DNA from: Bacillus albus
Lineage (GTDB): Bacteria > Bacillota > Bacilli > Bacillales > Bacillaceae_G
DNA length: 51,664 nucleotides
Assembly: GCF_001884185.1 (NCBI RefSeq)
Contig: NZ_MAOE01000078.1
Span: 1 to 51,664, forward strand
Direction of reading: 5' to 3'
Shown here: piece after piece, positions 45,201-51,664 of the stretch
Layout of the letters: each line of letters starts with the position of its first letter
How positions within the stretch are numbered: the stretch's first letter is position 1
Notes under the pieces: model-generated
Databases searched by the model: none
The model's input: the letters and a program-made list of their open reading frames with translations, nothing else
What the model was told of the DNA's origin: nothing
Translations under genes and position numbers: made by a program

Positions 45201-45789
45201 AGTCATAAGTGTAGAATTACCTCATATAGAAGAATGCCCTGAAACAAACATGGAAGTAGAGGAAATGAACAAAGAATTATCTATTACTACATTAGAACAA
45301 GAGTGGAACAAAGACTCTATAATTCATTCCGAAATTTCTGATGAGACTGCAACATTTCCAGAAGAATCCCCAGAAAATGAACTTTCAATTTCAATAACAG
45401 GGGATGCAAAAACAAATATAGAATCTACCCCAATTTTAAAAGAAAAAAAAGAAAATGTAGAGATCAGTACGATTCCAGTTACAAAAACGGTTAATCACAT
45501 TGAAGAGAATAAGCTTGAAGAGGAAGTTGCAAAAGTTTACGAATCCATTAGCCTTACTGTTCATCAAAACTTAGAAAAAAACATGATAGGGACCATTAGA
45601 AATGATGAGGAACAGCGTGAATATAAATCCATGAGCTATAAAGAACAACAAAATCGCTTGAAATCCCAACAAAAAAATAAGTATAACAATACGCAATCAC
45701 AGCTTAACAAAAATGAGCAACCAAAGACCAATATATCCAATGTTATGAGTAAAAGTCTGGATGATATATTTGGTAATATCGAAAACTAG
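42268..45789 (+). CDS. VirD4/TraG-type coupling ATPase with two FtsK-gamma-like domains (1173 aa)
   Basis: Start ATG 42268 (MGTLKQRLPLF). Three to four N-terminal membrane helices (about 10-165) lead to Walker A GPIGSGKTSSLIIP (about 225-238) and Walker B IIVDEFPDYV (about 540-549), as in TraG/VirD4 proteins. Two winged-helix repeats follow. EIKEFVIESQQVSPAFLQRK...AARFIEKLEQNQVVS is near 797-850, and DVLTFVKKAGTTSISLLQDN...ASRLIDALQRNGE near 907-955; both match the FtsK/SpoIIIE gamma pattern. The last 200 residues are acidic and disordered, ending KSLDDIFGNIEN. The gamma domains suggest sequence-directed DNA loading, which is unusual for a coupling protein. No relaxase is seen in the window. 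Confidence 0.87.
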   Translation: MGTLKQRLPLFTTLTLISGFIFSFGFGLVNYIKLLYYAFEPPSYPIEITYIPLILMFFSLLLGEFSFRFYSRIPALHVKNGNLLILITSHIAVDIQFLWFATAPIHAKVIPYLTDKSKHINFGEYEAIGQVLTGNFHTLILIFVFLPTVFMILFTLWYSGHIVRYRGEILKWAQKYEYKNHKLQKWFNSQEEQIYPDVEIGPHIEHKEMVRIKGKDRTLNGIIIGPIGSGKTSSLIIPMINQDLHWMVRFINKFETAYKKNDYDTEEVKGTYLNGVTVIEPSNDLCQKVFKLVQAHKIPASSVYYIDPTNPDTKNINILRGPVDKVAEVFAMVIQGLSESNNAFFEQAQRNHLKQHIYLLKLHNPQKDVTFDDLIEMYDDVERVHRMHKLLKVQVEKLYDFVQSGDASRDQKNEYKIIKGIDEWFDNTIREKTGFQGEPAVYKSGKYRGQPMHYDREEEYVKGLRNILKDLASNVLIRRVLFGTSDFDFDVHLEQGGILLVNTAKGELADLSNVLGKFILLSMQNAVFRRVPNISPYHHIIVDEFPDYVVRPFKEFPAQSRKYKVILTIASQTLSQLALDFTEQYMFTLLGSFRNKMIFGDVTPYDAKIFSDMFGEKEEFKEAESEQGISPMQENPVSRLGSTYQKTKEVIMSPGDIMAQGAFICAARIVQDNHVQPVQQITSNFVPKEEFIQAVIQVDMEIGRYWENERLRLINESIVKANPMQHVDAEKMKEFVPLFPMQDEEMEKDIPIKLQGEQQYIVSLENYRGHKSESTISSNDSAVVSEQIEVDKEEAENKLYKEIKEFVIESQQVSPAFLQRKFKISYMKAARFIEKLEQNQVVSSYAGNGPRTVLISNDNSIPILPRESDINTTQLLDKSIENTNSQKVAISGEDNEVTQGETSFFKDILYDDVLTFVKKAGTTSISLLQDNFKITYTRASRLIDALQRNGELPVLEEISIESVSPEITNTVPEEHIEEVISVELPHIEECPETNMEVEEMNKELSITTLEQEWNKDSIIHSEISDETATFPEESPENELSISITGDAKTNIESTPILKEKKENVEISTIPVTKTVNHIEENKLEEEVAKVYESISLTVHQNLEKNMIGTIRNDEEQREYKSMSYKEQQNRLKSQQKNKYNNTQSQLNKNEQPKTNISNVMSKSLDDIFGNIEN

Positions 45790-45954
45790 TCTATTAATAT
45801 TCAAACCCTACATCTCGATAAATTTATATAATTTTTAAAACAATAATCTTACCTAAAATATGATAAAATAAAACTAATTATTGTGTAAAAAATATACACA
45901 AATAGAAATAAACGGAATAGGGGTTGGTAGATATCAAAAAATCTAAGAATTTAT

Positions 45955-46339
45955 CGTTTTCCGACAGAAGACTCCTTCCTCAAAAATGTGAAGGTGTGAA
46001 ACACCAATTTTAGGTGGGAGATGAATGTCGGTTGGCATAAGCCAACATGTTTGCTATCATTTACTTGTACAGATTGCTCTTTGAAAACTGAAGATATGAG
46101 GTTGGTTGCAGAAAAACGTTGCAACCGTAAAATCTTCAACGTTCTTTCGCCCCATACTTGCCGAAGTTGCGAAAACCAAGCTAAAGTAGGTAGTGTGGTG
46201 AGTCAACGTACAAGATACTTATGTTTTCACCGTAGGGACTACGGGTAGAGCCTGCTAAGATAACCGGTGGATACACCGGTGTTCGCAGGAATCTCCCACT
46301 TCAAACAGTCCGTAAGGACGTTAAGTGGTGAGTAGTTCA
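45955..46339 (+). mobile_element. Non-autonomous IS605-type element (type A), copy 3
   Basis: 385 bases, nearly identical to copy 2, inserted after TTTAT (45950-45954) and ending GTAGTTCA. The next bases (ATGTACTGTACC) begin a small frame, whose possible GTG start now lies inside the element. Confidence 0.82.
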
Positions 46340-46591
46340 ATGTACTGTACCCTAATGTTTATAGGAGTAGTTTTCCTTTTAAAACTCTTTGAATACTTAT
46401 TCAATATTACAATATATACTCAAATGAATGATTCTTTTATAATAACCCTGATTTTTTTGATAGTGTTTTTTCTTCCTACAAAAGCAAGACAATATATGCT
46501 TAAAAAAATTCATTGGTCATTTTTTACCAACTTTAAAAATTACTTATATGTATTTTTGGGATATATCATCGTATTTTCCCATTTATCTTGA
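46340..46591 (+). CDS. Small membrane protein (about 83 aa), 5' side altered by insertion
   Basis: From ATG 46340 the product starts MYCTLMFIGVVFLLKLFEYL and has three hydrophobic segments. The element copy 3 ends one base before this ATG, so the original upstream control is lost. A GTG 15 bases earlier, within the element, gives an alternative start with AAGGACG before it. Probably a damaged or rewired gene. Confidence 0.4.
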   Translation: MYCTLMFIGVVFLLKLFEYLFNITIYTQMNDSFIITLIFLIVFFLPTKARQYMLKKIHWSFFTNFKNYLYVFLGYIIVFSHLS

Positions 46592-46860
46592 GTGTTGTAA
46601 CTAGCTTTATATATAAAAAAACAAATTCATTATTAGCACCCTTTTTTATCCACTGTCTATGGAACTTAGCCAGTATAAAAGAGTTGTAATTCTTCTATTC
46701 ACTGTTTCGTCAGAAATAAGCTATCCAATTGGATTATATGTTTTAACTCTTATACGATAATCTTTTACTACATTTAAACTCATACTAATTTTATACTTGC
46801 AAAAATCATATAATACCATTATATTTAAATTAATAACTATACAAATAAAGCATAACTTAC
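46592..46860. other. Intergenic spacer before the S1-repeat gene
   Basis: No gene; presumably holds the promoter of the S1-repeat gene, though none is clear. Confidence 0.35.
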
Positions 46861-46864
46861 GTGA

Positions 46865-46912
46865 AGGACACACCTTACGTACCATTCCAACGGTACAGGT
46901 GTGTCCTTTTTT
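46865..46912 (+). promoter_or_regulatory. GGACACACC leader hairpin before the S1-repeat gene
   Basis: AGGACACACC, an inner GTACC/GGTAC stem, AGGTGTGTCCT and TTTTTT, then TAGGAGG 12 bases on. The whole hairpin differs by one base from that at 27850-27894 on the other strand. Confidence 0.8.
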
Positions 46913-46930
46913 ACGTTCTAGGAGGAAAAT

Positions 46931-47920
46931 ATGATGGCAGAAGGTAAAGTAAACACTCAAATTACAGAAGAACTAGGGATGGCTTTTGAACCAGAGAACA
47001 ACAATATAGAGGAAATGCATGTAGAAATAACCTTTAATCAATTTGAACGAGTACGAGAGCATGAATTAGAAGAATTAGCTCGTATGAAACGTGAGCGTAT
47101 TGTAGGGAAAGGATTAATTACTGTCGTTTCTGAAAAACTATTTCCAACTAAAAATGGTACATCAGAGCGTATACAAGTACTTACAATTGAAATCGGTACT
47201 CATACGACTGCATACTGTCCCATTACAGAGGCTGGAATCAATATTCCTAAAAACCCTCAGTGGCTAGTAGGAAGGACAAAGCCTGTTATTATTGAGCACT
47301 TCCAAAGAACTGAAGAAGGTAACTTCGCCGTCGTATCTATTACCGCGGGAGAACTAGCACTTCAAAAGAGGTTGTATGAAGAAGCAACTGCACAAGAGGG
47401 GAATAAAGTATACACAGGAACTGTCTCTGGACATATTCCATCTGCACAAACTGTTTTAGTTGAGGTTCATGGTGTAACCGTAGGAGTGAGGTATTCCCAA
47501 TGGTCACACTCCTTTGTACGTCCAGAGAATATTGTGATTGGTGATGTTGTAGAACTTATCATTGATAAAGTAGTAGAAAAGAATGGTCGTTATGAATTTA
47601 GAGGAAATAAAAAGAAACTAGAAACAGACCCAATGGATAAGCTATTAGAGCTAAAAAAACGCCGTGACCGCTTTGTAGGTAAAATAGTAGGGGTAGATGC
47701 AATTGCTGGTATTTTCGTAGAAGTTGCACCAGGTATTCAGTTTAAAGGACTAAAGAGCCGTAATCTTGCCAACCCAACTGCAGAAGATGCAATAAACCAA
47801 ACGATTGTTACATGCGAGCTGCTTAATATTGATGCCAAAAATAGAAAAGGAACTGTACGTATCCTAAATTATCCCCAAGGGCAGAGTAAAAAATCTAATT
47901 CATCAATTTACCAATTTTAA
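46931..47920 (+). CDS. Protein with three S1-like (OB-fold) repeats, candidate RNA-binding regulator
   Basis: 329 residues; ATG 46931 or 46934 after TAGGAGGAAAA. Three S1-like units are seen. The first is about 55-140 (GKGLITVVSEKLFP...VVSITAGEL), the second about 157-235 (YTGTVSGHIPSAQTVLVEV...GDVVELIID), the third about 245-322 (FVGKIVGVDAIAGIFVEV...GTVRILNYP). A charged helical N terminus precedes them. S1 domains bind single-stranded RNA. It shares an almost identical leader with the 783-aa gene, so it may bind that hairpin and control its own and the pilus operons. It is followed at 3 bases by a winged-helix gene. Confidence 0.7.
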   Translation: MMAEGKVNTQITEELGMAFEPENNNIEEMHVEITFNQFERVREHELEELARMKRERIVGKGLITVVSEKLFPTKNGTSERIQVLTIEIGTHTTAYCPITEAGINIPKNPQWLVGRTKPVIIEHFQRTEEGNFAVVSITAGELALQKRLYEEATAQEGNKVYTGTVSGHIPSAQTVLVEVHGVTVGVRYSQWSHSFVRPENIVIGDVVELIIDKVVEKNGRYEFRGNKKKLETDPMDKLLELKKRRDRFVGKIVGVDAIAGIFVEVAPGIQFKGLKSRNLANPTAEDAINQTIVTCELLNIDAKNRKGTVRILNYPQGQSKKSNSSIYQF

Positions 47921-47923
47921 TGA

Positions 47924-48856
47924 ATGATTATGCGTACAATAGAGAAACAATTGCCTACTTATGTACCATCTATTCCTCATTTATCAAATGAGGATGTACA
48001 GGGACTTCAAATATATCGAATACATGGACTGGATAAATTCTATGTATTCCATTCTTATGAAGAATTGGTTAAGTTTAAGCAGCGTTTGACAGAGGAACAG
48101 TATGCCATACTCACTTTCATTGGTGTTCATACATCTGTTCGATTCAATCATTTACTATATTTATTCAAGAACAAATACTCACGTAAGAAAATAAATGATG
48201 CACTTCAAGGATTACTTTACTATCGTCTAATTGAAAAATGGCGGGTTAAGAGTTTTGATTTGGAAATCTTTGAAGAAACATATACATTATCCGATAATGG
48301 TTACAAGATCTTAAAATACTGGAAAGGTAATATGTTCTTCTTTGCTCCAGAGCGTCTTGATAATCACGGTAAATATGTTCATCTACGCTATTGGCATGAT
48401 ATAGACCTACTTTGCCACCTGCGTTATGCTCCTTCCTTTATAGGGCATATTATGCATCCATCTATTAGTAAAGGGGTTTTTACCCCTCCTTTAAGTTTTA
48501 CTGTGCAGGGAGGAGTAAATCAAGAATTTAATTTTGTTGTATACTCTACCTTATTAACAGATAAAAAAGATCGCTTAAGACAAATTATCGCTAGATGGAG
48601 AGATTTCGTAGAGTCAGGTAAGGATGTTATTATGAACGATTTAGGGAATAACCCTACAATCCTAGTTATTTATATTTCTACTGAAAAACAAGCAAAGCAA
48701 ATTAATAATGAACTACTACTCGATCTAATTCCTGGTAAAGTATTACTATGTATAGGAGAAACGTTACATGTAGAAGGATTACAACATGCCTTTTATCAAC
48801 CTCTTGCAGAAGGAAAGATTAAGCAATTAAATACAAAGCTATTCACAATAAACTAA
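47924..48856 (+). CDS. Winged-helix protein related to the replication-relaxation group (310 aa)
   Basis: Starts at ATG 47924 or 47930, overlapping region TAATGAATG behind the S1 gene. Residues about 45-125 resemble a winged helix (LTEEQYAILTFIGVHTSVRF, KINDALQGLLYYRLIEKW) with a following helix and hairpin. The rest is alpha/beta (YVHLRYWHDIDLLCHLRY...) as in the 427-aa protein upstream. No catalytic motif is sure. It ends the operon. Confidence 0.6.
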   Translation: MIMRTIEKQLPTYVPSIPHLSNEDVQGLQIYRIHGLDKFYVFHSYEELVKFKQRLTEEQYAILTFIGVHTSVRFNHLLYLFKNKYSRKKINDALQGLLYYRLIEKWRVKSFDLEIFEETYTLSDNGYKILKYWKGNMFFFAPERLDNHGKYVHLRYWHDIDLLCHLRYAPSFIGHIMHPSISKGVFTPPLSFTVQGGVNQEFNFVVYSTLLTDKKDRLRQIIARWRDFVESGKDVIMNDLGNNPTILVIYISTEKQAKQINNELLLDLIPGKVLLCIGETLHVEGLQHAFYQPLAEGKIKQLNTKLFTIN

Positions 48857-48902
48857 GCCACCCTTACAAGCTATTGCTTTCTTTTAGAGGGTGGCTTGTT
48901 TA
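48856..48902 (+). terminator. Terminator of the S1-repeat operon
   Basis: AAGCCACCCTT / AGGGTGGCTT with a T-rich tail (GTTTATTG) directly behind the stop codon. Confidence 0.75.
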
Positions 48903-49077
48903 TTGTATAAAAAGCATGAAATATTTATAAACAACTTAAGAGAGCTAATTATCCCATGTCTACCTCTATACAAAGTACAGATTTTACGAAATAATACTAC
49001 TTGATGCCTGTTTTAACAACAATGATATATAGATGTTGTTATTATTAAAATAAAATATACAAGAAAGGAGTAATACA

Positions 49078-49365
49078 TTGCTACGCATACAAAGAGGGTA
49101 CATGTACGATCCGGATGATAATGAAGTAATTGTAAATGAAATTTTCTACGATGCGGCTTCAGATAAAAAGCTAGGAAGTAAGATGGGGGTATTTTGTGCA
49201 GTAAAGCTACCTACTTCTATTTTTCAAAAGGTTAAAAAAAATGAAAGTAAGTCCTATATGGAAAATATTGAAGTTGAAAAAGGAACTATTAGAGAAATAC
49301 TTTTTTATTTAGACCAAAATCAAAAACCAGAAAAACTATATTTTGAAATGCAGTACATGAATTGA
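49078..49365 (+). CDS. Hypothetical 95-aa protein, paralogue 1
   Basis: TTG 49078 after GAAAGGAGTAA. The product shares the RGYMYDPDDNEV start, LGSKM, SYMENIEV and KPEKLYFE with the gene at 50711. It is soluble. Its TGA stop (49363-49365) is the first three bases of the type B element, so the last residues may be altered (MQYMN against YTNM). No family recognised. Confidence 0.65.
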   Translation: MLRIQRGYMYDPDDNEVIVNEIFYDAASDKKLGSKMGVFCAVKLPTSIFQKVKKNESKSYMENIEVEKGTIREILFYLDQNQKPEKLYFEMQYMN

Positions 49366-49830
49366 CACTCCCACGGCTAAAGCCATATGCTGACTAACGT
49401 CAGTGGGATTCTTGCTACCAAAGGCGAAGTCTATTTCTAGTATCGCTGATGTGCAAGATTGCGGTGTGCCATCACCACTCCGTATCCGGTGCATATAGCA
49501 GATACGGCACTCGTTCTATTACCAAACGAGTCAGATTGTGAGTTCTCAAATGTGTTTTAGCGTCTTGTGCTTGACCACTCAATACATTTTACGGAGTAGA
49601 AGAATTTGTTACTCCAACCTCATATGTATTCTGTTTTTAGAGAACAAGATTGTTTTAGAGACTTTTACTTGCCTATTATGAAAATCATACCATTTCAAAT
49701 GCTTGATGTACAGAACGTACCTTCGGTATTTTATCTGTACATCGCATTTGACCTCACTCTCATCCCACCCTTAAAAGGGGTAATATCGCACCATAGTAGG
49801 ATTTCCCGTTCGGAAAATCTGTAATACCAA
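49363..49830 (-). mobile_element. Non-autonomous IS605-like element, type B copy 2
   Basis: Shares the TGACACTCCCACGGCTAAAG end and about 300 bases with the element at 6506. In its middle it has a long hairpin (AATGCTTGATGTACAG / CTGTACATCGCATT, about 49698-49750) that copy 1 lacks. No transposase frame. Confidence 0.6.
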
Positions 49831-49974
49831 GAACCGAAAATAAAAGGGGATCTATAGCAGGAGAAACAGGGGCATTATTATTTAATATATATAACAACTG
49901 CATATAAAACCGCTGCTTATATTCGTTTAATTAAAACAATTGAATACAATATAAAAATAGTTTAATATAAACGT
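49831..49974. other. Spacer, no gene seen
   Basis: AT-rich DNA between the type B element and the long-hairpin element. Confidence 0.3.
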
Positions 49975-50150
49975 ATATTTATTGTTTAATTGATTCCGTT
50001 TATTCCCACGCTTTATGAGTTGTGGTTGAGTTGTAGAAGCAAGTTGTATTCTTGTTTCAATTGTGAAAGGGCTTCTTTGAGCCGATTAATGTATATAGTT
50101 TATTTTGCTATGCACATTTTCAATCGACTTAAAGAAGCCCTTTTTATGTT
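49975..50150 (+). repeat. Long-hairpin RNA-like element, copy 2
   Basis: Same block as at 5185-5357 in opposite orientation: TTGATTCCGTTTATTCCCAC, then GGGCTTCTTTGAGCCGATT and, after about 35 bases, AATCGACTTAAAGAAGCCC with TTTTT. Paired changes keep most of the stem. It ends in a T-run, so transcription of a structured RNA on plus is plausible. Confidence 0.55.
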
Positions 50151-50204
50151 GTTTTTAAGTTAGGAATCACTTATAAATAGACCTTTTGGGCTAATAATAT
50201 GCTA

Positions 50205-50350
50205 AACAAAAAAGCACATATATTGTGCTTTTTTGTTTACTTTAGAGGAGGGATAATATGAAAACGTGAGAGTGATTTGTGCTCATATTTCTTATGAAAC
50301 AGTAGGTTTTTATTTAAAGAAAACGTACCTGCTTGCGATTGTTTGGAATA
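50205..50350 (+). pseudogene. Hairpin leader with ribosome site and broken frame
   Basis: An AAAAAAGCACA/TGTGCTTTTTT hairpin is followed by AGAGGAGGG and ATG at 50258, whose frame stops after three codons. A shifted frame (VRVICAHISYETVGFYLKK) continues for 29 residues. This looks like a start region whose gene was lost or frameshifted. Confidence 0.35.
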
Positions 50351-50413
50351 ATTGAACTATCAAAATTAAATACAATCGAACAAACTAAAGTCATCCATAA
50401 TGGATAGGAAACA

Positions 50414-50448
50414 TTAAGCTTATTACAGGATATCTGTAATAAGCTTAA
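50414..50448. repeat. Perfect 35-bp inverted repeat
   Basis: TTAAGCTTATTACAG and CTGTAATAAGCTTAA form perfect 15-bp arms around GATAT. No T-run follows, so a protein-binding or recombination site is as likely as a terminator. Confidence 0.5.
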
Positions 50449-50710
50449 AACTACTGGCAGTCCTTACACTCTTCTAAGAATAGTAAAATAAAGAATGTGA
50501 AGAATGAATTCGTAGCCTAAATCATTAGTATTGTTAAGACTTTTTGAATTCAAAACTAAAAAAAGATATTAAATACCAATTTATAGTAGACTGGAGAAAG
50601 AATGGCATATAAAAATTAGAAACTAGAGAATTTTTATAAAAATAAGGTACTCGTTGCAATGCTAAAAGCACAAAGAATTAGAAAACGAAAAATGAGAGGA
50701 GCACTATAAT

Positions 50711-50995
50711 ATGATTACAGTTAACCGAGGATATATGTATGATCCAGATGATAATGAGGTCTTAATTACCGAAATTTATTATGAAACTGCTACCAATACA
50801 AAGTTAGGAAGTAAGATGAGAAGTTTATCTTACACAGTTATTCCTAATGAAATTAAAGAAAAAATAGAAGCAGCTGCTTCATTATCTTATATGGAAAACA
50901 TTGAGGTGTCTCAACAATTTGCTGTTGTATATCAAGATGAAATTAACATGTATGGAAAACCGGAAAAATTGTACTTTGAATATACAAATATGTAA
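50711..50995 (+). CDS. Hypothetical 94-aa protein, paralogue 2
   Basis: ATG 50711 after GAGAGGAGCAC. Paralogue of the 49078 gene, which it resembles in the first 35 residues and the SYMENIEV and KPEKLYFEY motifs. It has a normal TAA stop and terminator, so its C terminus probably reflects the original form. Function unknown. Confidence 0.7.
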   Translation: MITVNRGYMYDPDDNEVLITEIYYETATNTKLGSKMRSLSYTVIPNEIKEKIEAAASLSYMENIEVSQQFAVVYQDEINMYGKPEKLYFEYTNM

Positions 50996-51002
50996 GAAGC
51001 GA

Positions 51003-51038
51003 AAAGACATTGAACTAATTGGTTCAATGTCTTTTTTA
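51003..51038 (+). terminator. Terminator of the 94-aa gene, invaded by an IS element
   Basis: AAAAGACATTGAACTAA/TTGGTTCAATGTCTTTTTT hairpin. The IS605-type element begins right after the TTTAT at its T-run. Confidence 0.8.
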
Positions 51039-51039
51039 T

Positions 51040-51664
51040 CATTTTAGCCAAGAAGACTCCTTCCTCAAGGAACGTGAAGTGAGTAGGTGGGAGATGAATT
51101 GGCTTCGAACAAGGGATGGCAGGAAGCCATCTTACTTGTTCGACATATAGAAAGTGTTACTTCACCATATACCGAATGTATGTTCGGCGTATAATAGTCA
51201 TATACCGAAATGGAGGTGAATCAAATGATAATTAATAAATCCTTTAAGTTTCGTATCTATCCAAATCAAGCACAAGCAATTCTAATTAATAAAACAATAG
51301 GTTGTTCTCGCTTTGTATTCAATCATTTCCGATCCCTATGGGATCACACATATAAAGAAACTGGAAAAGGTTTAACATATGGTACATGCTCTGCCAAACT
51401 TCCTGCCATGAAGAAAGAGTTTGTTTGGCTCAAAGAAGTGGATAGTATTGCGATTCAGTCGTCTGTTCGCAACCTTGCGGATGCGTATACACGATTTTTC
51501 AAAAAACAAAATAGTGTCCCGCGTTTCAAATCCAAGAAAAATAACGTACAATCTTATACCACAAAACAAACAAATGAAAACATTGCCGTTGTAGGAAACA
51601 AAATAAAATTGCCAAAACTAGGTCTTGTTCGATTTGCCAAAAGTCGTGAAATAACGGGACGTAT
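51040..51664 (+). mobile_element. IS605-type (IS1341 group) element with tnpB, right part outside window
   Basis: Left end at 51040 after TTTAT. It shares AGAAGACTCCTTCCTC and AGGTGGGAGATGAAT with the three type A elements and so is their likely parent family. No tnpA is seen before tnpB. Confidence 0.8.
51225..51664 (+). CDS. tnpB: TnpB RNA-guided nuclease, N-terminal part (runs off right edge)
   Basis: ATG 51225 after TGGAGGTGAATC. About 146 residues in the window: MIINKSFKFRIYPNQAQAIL, TIGCSRFVFNHFRSLWDHTY, SSVRNLADAYTRFFKKQNSV, PRFKSKKNNVQSYTTK and IKLPKLGLVRF are all typical of the helix-turn-helix and beta-barrel part of TnpB. It could serve the non-autonomous type A elements in trans if complete. 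Confidence 0.93.
   Translation, partial: MIINKSFKFRIYPNQAQAILINKTIGCSRFVFNHFRSLWDHTYKETGKGLTYGTCSAKLPAMKKEFVWLKEVDSIAIQSSVRNLADAYTRFFKKQNSVPRFKSKKNNVQSYTTKQTNENIAVVGNKIKLPKLGLVRFAKSREITGR

Noticed and set aside
49606-49824. 72-aa plus-strand frame
   Set aside because: Lies within the type B element, and the related copy at 6506 does not keep it open.

Overview
The window is about 51.7 kb of AT-rich DNA with strong Bacillus signals: AGGAGG ribosome sites, frequent TTG and GTG starts, S-layer-homology proteins, a YjcZ peptide and a YrrS-like protein. The gene content points to a large plasmid of the Bacillus cereus group (B. cereus, B. thuringiensis, B. anthracis) of the pXO1/pBtoxis type, because replication and segregation are encoded by tubY, tubZ and tubR. 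No ribosomal RNA, tRNA, CRISPR array or chromosomal housekeeping gene was seen.

Layout. Positions 1-17.4 kb are an accessory patchwork: a truncated S-layer-homology protein, an Rpn-family nuclease, a primase-like Toprim protein, a GIY-YIG protein, small regulators, many very small hydrophobic peptides, arrays of short terminator hairpins, and remnants or non-autonomous derivatives of IS605-type (TnpB) elements. Positions 17.4-24.4 kb (minus strand) hold a compact Tad/Flp pilus operon: cpaB-like, CpaE-like ATPase, tadA, tadB, tadC, three near-identical pilins, prepilin peptidase, and a membrane protein. Positions 24.7-25.1 kb carry what looks like a complete type I toxin-antitoxin locus. Positions 25.2-32.8 kb (minus) carry a second pilus-associated set: a 317-aa protein, a receiver-like TadZ, two pseudopilin-like proteins, an S-layer-homology protein, a 783-aa secreted protein and a 53-aa membrane peptide.

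Positions 32.9-40.4 kb are the replicon/partition region: 3.2 kb of non-coding repeats, tubY (+) convergent with tubR-tubZ (-), and 1.65 kb of palindromes and repeats upstream of tubR. Positions 40.4-48.9 kb (+) hold two winged-helix proteins (one replication-relaxation-like), a 1173-aa VirD4/TraG-type coupling ATPase with two FtsK-gamma-like domains, and a protein with three S1-like repeats. Positions 49-51.7 kb have two paralogous small genes, duplicated RNA-like elements, and the start of an IS605-type tnpB.

The most interesting idea is that the pilus genes, the secreted protein and the S1-repeat protein form one regulon. Their leaders share a terminator-like hairpin with the core GGACACACC/GGTGTGTCC just before the ribosome site. 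The hairpin before the S1-repeat gene is almost identical, loop included, to that before the 783-aa secreted protein. Together with the FtsK-gamma-bearing coupling protein this could be a pilus-linked DNA or protein export system controlled by conditional termination. The joint function is inference; the parts are seen in the sequence.
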